A DNA stretch of 42,301 nucleotides from Caldifarciminota bacterium (GTDB lineage Bacteria; Hydrothermota; Hydrothermia; UBA1063; CAJXJZ01). The notes beneath the pieces are model-generated. The model saw nothing but the letters and a program-made list of their open reading frames with translations. It did not search any database and had not been told where the DNA came from. The DNA is taken from positions 1 through 42,301 of the forward strand of contig JALVYB010000049.1 in the NCBI GenBank assembly GCA_027038175.1. Reading direction: 5' to 3'. A program made the position numbers and the translations under genes. Positions 37,601 to 42,301 of the stretch are shown in pieces (within the stretch, counting starts at the first letter, position 1; every line of letters starts with the position of its first letter).

Positions 37601-37897
37601 AAAAAAATAGATACGCCATCCATCATTTCCAATTATGAGATTTTAAAGGGAAGATTTGCCCTTTTGAGAGGGGATGTGGATATGGCTATAAAATCTTTGA
37701 ATAAAGCCCTTGAAATTTCCAGAGCGCTTGATTATACACCAAGACAGGCTACTGTGCTGTACTATCTGGCGGATGCTTCCCGAAGGTCCGGAAAAATGGA
37801 AGAAGCAAGGCAGTATTTTGAGGGAGCTGCAGGGTTGTTTGAGAAGTTAGGAATGAAGGCATGGCTCGCTAAAGTTAATGAAGAGCTGGAGAAGTAA
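34610..37897 (+). CDS. GGDEF-NTPase-TPR fusion regulator (diguanylate cyclase)
   Basis: The 1095-residue soluble protein has three parts. Residues about 9-160 are a GGDEF domain with the intact active motif GGDEF (84-88) and an inhibitory I-site RKDD (75-78) at the correct spacing of five residues, so c-di-GMP synthesis with product feedback is expected. Residues about 170-430 are a signal-transduction NTPase (STAND/MalT type) with Walker A GEAGVGKT (198-205) and VIVIDNIQWMDED (Walker B, Asp311). From about 560 to the end there are many TPRs, including a regular run of kinesin-light-chain-like 40-residue repeats (ALNSIGIAYNNMKDFENALKYYEE and following). There is no N-terminal sensor or membrane segment. 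The next gene starts within its last codons. Confidence 0.93.
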   Translation: MKYMDDIAYLDDLTGVRNRRYLNLIKEEKNSLFSDTLTVVMTDIDHFKNINDTYGHLKGDEIIKGYAEFLTRSLRKDDVIIRYGGDEFIIFQPGMKKSDAKIVWQRIIDRLKKEQIGGMNISISVGLASFPEDGSTLDNLIETADKGLYDAKRSGRGRIGFERREHIIVPAREFIDRKKELEEIKEGLARQDVILIRGEAGVGKTRLVKEGLSSVRNVEVLWSDCVPFSRQLSYYPVRNIIKYKIKRNPGLLSDIPLAYKVEISKLVPEIRELITEREIEEVGDVLDRYRLYEGFVRVIGSGEKDKVIVIDNIQWMDEDSVEALRYIVRSGDFSATYIFVSRVEERNEKAEDFLKEIGRERRIREIELRVFDRSTSKKLIVAILGEGYDDALYDYVISASGGNPFYIEEIMKSLYEMGHIPQEKHERFIPPTENLVPRGIEDVVERKFRRLSKEAQEVVKVGSVLGYVDIDLVKEITGYNEGHLIGLIEEGMENGILMEGEDDKILFRGEVIRDIIYRNEIGKLKRKFLHRKIANWLKDSPHASLEELAYHFKEAKDFENTFIYSKKAARASLKVYAYKEALKFYNWAAESLSHIEDSDNVKVEDKIDLYINRGNVLNVIGYKKEAEDEIRKAINLAKENNFVEKLCDAIIELATIHWNIGENEKTLNEGLEVLKIARENGLKDKEMSALNSIGIAYNNMKDFENALKYYEEGLKIAREIDDRTMQGVFLNNMGIIYNDRTEYEKAIQCYEESLKHAEEVGNKLQVGNTLNNIGAVYHDRGDYEKALFYYNKALEVCRFTGDRNLEATVLDNIGMIYDATGRVKESANIVKMSLKIAEELGDRMQVSHSLCDLGDILLNMGKFKEAEENYSRALQISLEIGDPSGEVYAYLGLGDAYTKEGEYDIAEEYYKKALKIATTIEEKVALHLTYLQYFELLLEKGDIKKARELMEKAKEVNAQISSVSHEIYGLLAFSEYYLVTKDVGKVEELVNRIEEVIKKIDTPSIISNYEILKGRFALLRGDVDMAIKSLNKALEISRALDYTPRQATVLYYLADASRRSGKMEEARQYFEGAAGLFEKLGMKAWLAKVNEELEK

Positions 37898-38852
37898 TTG
37901 GCTTTTATGGGTTTTGCTTTTCTATGCTATCACTCTCGGTATTTCATGTGCATCCACGGGTAATAATAGAAATACTGGAAAAAGCAGAAAATATGAGAGT
38001 TTTATATTATCTCCCTCTCATGATGAGCAGTATAATCCATTTCCAGGGACTCGTATACATCTGAAAAAGTGGGTAGAGGATAGGTCGAGCAGGAAGGAGG
38101 TAAAAGTTGTACCCCCTCAAAAAACGGCTCGTGAATTCAAAAGAAAAGATTACAAAACAAACAGCTCAAGGGATATGTACAGAGAAGAGAGTATAGATTT
38201 TCCTGAAAAAGAAAAGAGGATGCCGTTCTGGAAGTTGCTCCTCGGGCTTTTGCCGCTTCTTACCTCCCCACTTATTGGCTGGTGGTCCCTTGCTGGTTTC
38301 TCCCTGTACGTGCTTGTTCTGTATTTCAGGAAACCTCTCAGAAAATTGTATGAAGGAATTAAAATAAATAACGGAGTAAAGTTCCTCATAGTGGAGACTC
38401 TCTTCTCATTACTTGTCGAAGGTTTTGTTATTATAGATAATCTTCCCCTTCCCCCGGATAAGAGGATTCTTTTCCATCCTGACCCATTGATGGATTTATA
38501 TCTTGCAACCGGGTTTTATCTCGCATTTGCCATTGGCTGGAAGATTCTTCTTGATAGATTCGACTATGATGCAAAAGACGTATTCATTCTTGGGGGTATG
38601 TTTGGCATAGTGATAGAACAACTGGGAAAAATATTCCTTTCCTTTAATCCATTCCTGTGGCTCTATGTGTTTTTAGTGTATGGTGCTATTGAGGCTATGG
38701 GGGTTGTTGTTGCTGAGGATTATTTTAAAAACAAAGAGAGAAAGTCCCTTCCTTTCTGGAAAAAGTTCTTATTAACGGGTATGACGCAATTTTTATCGTT
38801 TATTATGGGAGGAGGTTTTATTTTCATCCTGAAAAAGATAGCAGGGCTTTAA
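37878..38852 (+). CDS. Hypothetical polytopic membrane protein with lipoprotein-like start
   Basis: I do not recognise this 324-residue protein. The ATG at 37878 lies inside the end of the GGDEF gene. The N-terminus has a hydrophobic segment ending TLGISCAS, which resembles a lipobox but has Gly at -3. A hydrophilic, Ser/Lys-rich stretch of about 85 residues follows, then five or six hydrophobic helices (about 115-150, 168-188, 205-225, 235-285, 298-320). It is likely co-transcribed with the GGDEF regulator, so it could be a membrane partner or output of that protein; nothing in the sequence tests this. Confidence 0.65.
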   Translation: MKSWRSNWLLWVLLFYAITLGISCASTGNNRNTGKSRKYESFILSPSHDEQYNPFPGTRIHLKKWVEDRSSRKEVKVVPPQKTAREFKRKDYKTNSSRDMYREESIDFPEKEKRMPFWKLLLGLLPLLTSPLIGWWSLAGFSLYVLVLYFRKPLRKLYEGIKINNGVKFLIVETLFSLLVEGFVIIDNLPLPPDKRILFHPDPLMDLYLATGFYLAFAIGWKILLDRFDYDAKDVFILGGMFGIVIEQLGKIFLSFNPFLWLYVFLVYGAIEAMGVVVAEDYFKNKERKSLPFWKKFLLTGMTQFLSFIMGGGFIFILKKIAGL

Positions 38853-38894
38853 ACAGTTTAAAATTCGTCCGGGGTGTTGTAAACTTACATCAAC

Positions 38895-40070
38895 ATGAAT
38901 GTTCCACTCTCAAGACCGTATAAAGCACAGAGAGCCCTTGAATATCTTAGAGAGGTACTTGAAAGCCCGTATATAAGCACAGGTCCCTTTATAGAGAGGT
39001 TTGAAAAGCGTGTGGCAGAGATCTCAGGGGCAAAATACGCTATTTCTACATCAAGTGGCACTGCTGCGTTGCATATTATAGTAAAGGCTCTTGGTATAGG
39101 TGCGGGAGACGATGTAATTACCACTCCATATTCCTTTATTGCCACATCAAATGTTATAATTTATGAGGGCGCAACTCCTGTTTTTTGCGATGTTGAAAAA
39201 GAGCATCTCAATCTCTCAGTCGAAAGAGTAAAGGAGTGTATTCAGCGTAAATACAGGTATATTGGTGGTAAACTTGTAAACAGAGAAACCGGTAATACAC
39301 TCAAGGCAGTGATGCCCGTTCATATATACGGCTATCCAGCAGATATGGAAAAATTTCTTGAACTCAAAGAAAAATATGGGCTTTTTATCATAGAAGATTC
39401 AGCAGAGGCACTGGGAAGCGTAATAAAAATAAACGGCAGGTGGAGAATGGTGGGGACCCTGGGAGATGCTGGAGTATATGCATTCTATGCCAATAAACAG
39501 ATAACAACAGGTGAGGGGGGAGTGATTGTTACTTCAAGAGAAGACATAAAGAATCTGGCTCTATCTCTCAGGAATCAGGGAAGAAGTCTTGCATCTGAGT
39601 GGCTTTTGCATGAACGTATTGGATACAATTACAGAATGTCCTCTGTAAATGCTGCATTGGGGCTTTCGCAAATAGAATTGCTTGATGAAATCATGAAGAA
39701 GCGCAGGGAGTCTTTTAATACCTATATAAGGCTCCTTAAAGATGTTGATGAAATTGAAGTATTTGAGGAAGAAGATAGCGTAAGAACAAACTGGTTTGTG
39801 TTCGTAATAAGACTAAAAGAGGCTACACTACGAGACAAGGTAGCAGAGTATATGAAAAATAAAGGAGTTGCTACGAGGCCTTACTTTTCTCCGCCTTTAC
39901 ATCTTCAACCGGTTTACAAAAATATGTTACCTTATAAAGAGGGGGATTTCCCTATCTCTGAGGATGCGGCAAAAAGGGTGCTTGCCCTTCCATTCTATAC
40001 TGGCATAAGTGAGGAAGAACAAAGATATGTGGTTAAGGTGTTAAAGGAGGCACTCTCTAAACTATCATGA
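38895..40070 (+). CDS. DegT/DnrJ/EryC1/StrS-type sugar aminotransferase
   Basis: The 391-residue PLP enzyme aminates a nucleotide-linked keto-sugar for surface glycan synthesis. Visible signatures are ISTSSGTAALH (phosphate-binding), PYSFIATSN, a conserved EDSAEALGS, and the PLP lysine in ANKQITTGEGG at Lys201, followed by NYRMSSVNAALGLSQ, all standard for the family. The downstream gene encodes a C6-dehydratase that would supply a 4-keto sugar, so the pair fits formation of an amino sugar such as UDP-bacillosamine-type intermediates. The two genes overlap by ATGA. No clear ribosome site precedes the ATG at 38895, and the preceding 42 bases show no strong promoter. Confidence 0.92.
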   Translation: MNVPLSRPYKAQRALEYLREVLESPYISTGPFIERFEKRVAEISGAKYAISTSSGTAALHIIVKALGIGAGDDVITTPYSFIATSNVIIYEGATPVFCDVEKEHLNLSVERVKECIQRKYRYIGGKLVNRETGNTLKAVMPVHIYGYPADMEKFLELKEKYGLFIIEDSAEALGSVIKINGRWRMVGTLGDAGVYAFYANKQITTGEGGVIVTSREDIKNLALSLRNQGRSLASEWLLHERIGYNYRMSSVNAALGLSQIELLDEIMKKRRESFNTYIRLLKDVDEIEVFEEEDSVRTNWFVFVIRLKEATLRDKVAEYMKNKGVATRPYFSPPLHLQPVYKNMLPYKEGDFPISEDAAKRVLALPFYTGISEEEQRYVVKVLKEALSKLS

Positions 40071-41857
40071 AAATTACGAAAGGCCTCAGAAGAGTATTTT
40101 TCCTTCTCCTTTACCCATTTTTGTGGGCTGTATCCATAATTTTTGCTCTCTATATTGTGAATAAGCGTTTTATACCAGCTCAGATAGGTATAGTTTTTTC
40201 TCTCTTGTTCATATTCAGAGTGTTTATGTTAAATGCTTTTCACCTGTTTGATGTGAGCTGGCGGTTTGTTAGTGTTGGTGAGGTTTTTGACCTTCTCATT
40301 GCGATGTTGCTGGCTGAAATCCCGTCTGTATTGCTTTTTGTGCTCCTTTATCTTCCTTATGATTGGAGATTTTACTTCGTAGAATTTATAATGAGTCTTG
40401 TTTTATCTATTGCACTGCTTTCTTCAAAACGCGTATATCTCACTCTCAAATCCGATAATATTTCTTCTGGTAAGAGAAAGGCACTTCTTGTAGGAGATGC
40501 CGTTAAAGTGGAGAAGTTTCTAAGAAACATAGCAGATTCTGTGTCTTCATTTGTGATTCAGGGAGTTGTGGCAACAGATAATTCAAGAAAAGGTGATTTC
40601 ATAAGAGGAGTAAGAATTATAGGAAACAAGGAAGACCTTCTCTACTTTATAAGGAACAGGGTTTTTGACCTTGTGTATGTTATTGAAGACTCGCTTGAGC
40701 ATAAGATGTTAAAAGACCTCATAAAAGAAAGCGAGCGTAATAACATTAGACTGAGGATTATAAGCGTGGATATAGGGTATAGAAACACTTCGATTTTCAC
40801 GATAAGAGAGGTTGATACAGAGGACCTGCTGTTCAGGAGGGAAGTAAAGATAGAAACAGATGCAATAGAGAAGTTTATCAATCATAAGAGGGTTTTAATA
40901 ACAGGTGCAGCAGGCTCCATTGGCAGTGAACTTTCCTATCAGGTTGCCAGATTCACCCCTCTCAAACTAATTCTTCTGGATATTGATGAGACCAACATCT
41001 TTCTCCTTGCAGGTAGATTAAAAAAGCAGTTTCCCTATCTGGATATAGAGTATTATGTTGCCGACGTGACCAATACAAGAAAAATAGAGAGCATATTTGT
41101 CAATGAGGAGATCGATGTTGTTTTTCATGCGGCAGCATATAAACACGTGCCTGTCATGGAAAAATTCCCTGATGAAGCGGTGCGTGTAAACGTTATTGGT
41201 ACATACAATGTTGCGAAAATAGCAGCAGAGAACAGTGTCTCAAAGTTTATTTTGATTTCTACTGATAAAGCGGTAAAACCTGTGTCTATAATGGGCGCAA
41301 CAAAGTACCTTGCGGAAAAAATTGTCATAAGCCTTGCCAGAAAGTACAGGAATACCCAATTTATTGCGGTGAGGTTCGGAAACGTTCTTGGCTCACGTGG
41401 CAGCGTTGTTCCTATATTCATGGAGCAGATAAAACAGGGAGGACCCGTAACGATTACACATCCTGACATGGAGAGGTTCTTTATGACCACAAAGGAAGCC
41501 GTTTTACTCGTACTTGAAGCGGGTGCGGTGGGAAAAAGTGGAGAGATATATGTTCTTGATATGGGAGAGCCGGTTAAAATCGTTGACCTTGCAGAAGAAC
41601 TTATCAGGTTACATGGACTTGAACCAAATGTTGATATAAAAATTGAGTTTACTGGCAAAAGACCAGGGGAAAAACTTACAGAGGAACTCTACTCTTCAGA
41701 AGAGGACCTTACAGAAACCCAGCATGAGAAACTTTTGCGCCTGAAGCCCAATGGCAAATTTAATTTTGATTATGAAGCCTTTATTGATGAGGCAAAGAAA
41801 CTTCTTGCAAATTACGACGTAGAGGGCCTCAGGTCATTGATTCGCAAATATATTTAA
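40067..41857 (+). CDS. Membrane nucleotide-sugar 4,6-dehydratase (CapD/PglF/WbpM-like)
   Basis: The 596-residue protein has four N-terminal membrane helices (residues about 10-135), a CoA-binding-like/Rossmann-like linker region, and a C-terminal NAD-dependent SDR domain. The cofactor motif is TGAAGSIGSE (about 277-286), followed by HAAAYKHVPVMEKFP, LISTDKAVKPVSIMGATK and RFGNVLGSRGSV. In this long-dehydratase family Met replaces the usual catalytic Tyr, and MGATK here follows that pattern. PglF and WbpM make UDP-4-keto-6-deoxy sugars from UDP-GlcNAc, the substrate for the aminotransferase encoded just upstream. It ends the plus-strand glycan pair. A 252-base gap follows. Confidence 0.92.
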   Translation: MKITKGLRRVFFLLLYPFLWAVSIIFALYIVNKRFIPAQIGIVFSLLFIFRVFMLNAFHLFDVSWRFVSVGEVFDLLIAMLLAEIPSVLLFVLLYLPYDWRFYFVEFIMSLVLSIALLSSKRVYLTLKSDNISSGKRKALLVGDAVKVEKFLRNIADSVSSFVIQGVVATDNSRKGDFIRGVRIIGNKEDLLYFIRNRVFDLVYVIEDSLEHKMLKDLIKESERNNIRLRIISVDIGYRNTSIFTIREVDTEDLLFRREVKIETDAIEKFINHKRVLITGAAGSIGSELSYQVARFTPLKLILLDIDETNIFLLAGRLKKQFPYLDIEYYVADVTNTRKIESIFVNEEIDVVFHAAAYKHVPVMEKFPDEAVRVNVIGTYNVAKIAAENSVSKFILISTDKAVKPVSIMGATKYLAEKIVISLARKYRNTQFIAVRFGNVLGSRGSVVPIFMEQIKQGGPVTITHPDMERFFMTTKEAVLLVLEAGAVGKSGEIYVLDMGEPVKIVDLAEELIRLHGLEPNVDIKIEFTGKRPGEKLTEELYSSEEDLTETQHEKLLRLKPNGKFNFDYEAFIDEAKKLLANYDVEGLRSLIRKYI

Positions 41858-42109
41858 CCGTCTTTTTCTTCACTCAATTGGATTCTGTGATTTAAATAAA
41901 GGCATAAAATCTTAATCCTGTGTACAAGGTGTCGAAAAAGTAAACATATGAAGTTGTGGATAGGTTAAATATAGTTTTTGTACCGTATTATTTTACAATA
42001 AGTTATAAATACATCAAAAAGTAACTTGACAATCCCCCCCCCTCATGTATTATAATACGCACAATTATATTAAGTGGTAAAGTGTAAGAAAACAAGATAG
42101 GAGGTTTTT
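41858..42109 (+). promoter_or_regulatory. Intergenic region with a promoter whose spacer is a C9 tract
   Basis: No gene is visible in this 252-base gap. TTGACA (42026-42031) and TATAAT (42051-42056) are separated by 19 bases that include nine consecutive C at 42034-42042. An alternative -10 TATTAT (42048-42053) gives a 16-base spacer. AGGAGG (42099-42104) precedes the ATG at 42110. The upstream part is AT-rich, with two copies of AAAAAGTAA (41937 and 42017 areas). Confidence 0.7.
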
Positions 42110-42301
42110 ATGGTCACATTAATAACAGGTCTAATATTCACATTAACCTTGCACAAAATAGGAGCAGTGAAGGATGAACTTTTCTGGGCAGAGATAGACA
42201 CGACAAATGACAGTATAATGTGGTATGCGGTGGGTTATGGAAATAACGAGTATGACATATACCATGATGGCAAGAGAGTGAGGTATATAGGAGAATGGAA
42301 A
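42110..42301 (+). CDS. 5' end of an unknown gene cut by the window edge
   Basis: From the ATG at 42110, with AGGAGG six bases upstream, 64 codons are open to the window end. The N-terminus is moderately hydrophobic (MVTLITGLIFTLTL), which may be a short signal peptide. The rest reads HKIGAVKDELFWAEIDTTND and then Tyr-rich sequence (GYGNNEYDIYHDGKR). I recognise no family. It is supported by the ribosome site, the promoter and an open frame. Confidence 0.5.
   Translation, partial: MVTLITGLIFTLTLHKIGAVKDELFWAEIDTTNDSIMWYAVGYGNNEYDIYHDGKRVRYIGEWK

Noticed and set aside
41125-41658. 177-residue minus-strand frame opposite the dehydratase
   Set aside because: It lies wholly opposite conserved SDR motifs and looks like a composition artefact.
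42034-42042. C9 tract as a mere sequencing error
   Set aside because: It sits exactly between good -35 and -10 elements; the length may be uncertain, but the tract itself is probably real.
1-42301. CRISPR arrays, tRNA/rRNA genes, insertion sequences or prophage genes
   Set aside because: I looked along the gaps between genes for spaced direct repeats, cloverleaf-like sequence and transposase or integrase motifs and saw none; very little noncoding space exists.

Overview
The window reads as chromosomal DNA of a diderm, probably thermophilic bacterium from a poorly cultured lineage. I would guess the WOR-3/Hydrothermae (Stahlbacteria) area, but this is inference from gene content, not a placement. 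The clues are a TamB-like envelope protein and Ser-type LD-carboxypeptidase (an outer membrane and peptidoglycan), a secreted protein with a type IX-like C-terminal sorting domain, the alternative two-domain GlmU-like protein known mostly from Bacteroidetes-type genomes, and a KaiC-like/regulatory/DUF505/SDH-protease cluster that I associate mainly with archaea and thermophiles. Genes are packed tightly, with many 1-30 nt overlaps, AGGAGG ribosome sites and recognisable TTGACA/TATAAT promoters. I see no tRNA, rRNA, CRISPR array, transposase or prophage gene. No gene-free stretch reaches 300 bases; the longest is 41858-42109.

Layout. 1-1034: 3' end of a secreted protein with a PPC-like C-terminal domain. 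8618 down to 1040 (minus): a four-gene operon of two DUF3857/transglutaminase-like paralogues, tsaD and a YfhO-type membrane protein. 8707-10282 (plus): two small envelope or coiled-coil proteins and GAPDH. 10305-12819: a secreted repeat protein with a sorting domain, a textbook terminator, and a PAP2 phosphatase whose signal-peptide codons overlap that terminator. 15878 down to 12870 (minus): a ClpC/ClpB-type AAA+ unfoldase with unusual insertions.

15997-20983 (plus), divergent from the unfoldase across a perfect 10-3-10 palindrome: a KaiC-like ATPase, a helix-turn-helix 'near-KaiC' protein, a multi-winged-helix DUF505-like protein, a membrane-anchored ClpP/SppA-fold SDH protease, and a PP-loop tRNA-thiolation-like enzyme. 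I consider this the most interesting part: a candidate ATP-dependent signalling/proteolysis module sharing its control region with an unfoldase that seems to lack the ClpP-docking loop.

21023-22661: a TPR plus periplasmic-binding-fold protein and a small membrane protein. 28243 down to 22662 (minus): rpmB, a TamB-like protein and priA. 28373-34526 (plus): Hsp20, Lon, a CDP-alcohol phosphatidyltransferase, an SDR, a GlmU-like protein and an LD-carboxypeptidase, which is a protein quality control and envelope operon. 34610-38852: a GGDEF-NTPase-TPR regulator with its own strong promoter, followed by a membrane protein. 38895-41857: a sugar aminotransferase and a membrane C6-dehydratase, the start of a surface-glycan locus. 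42026 onward: a promoter with a C9 tract in its spacer in front of a gene cut by the window edge.

All family names were assigned by reading motifs. No database search was run.
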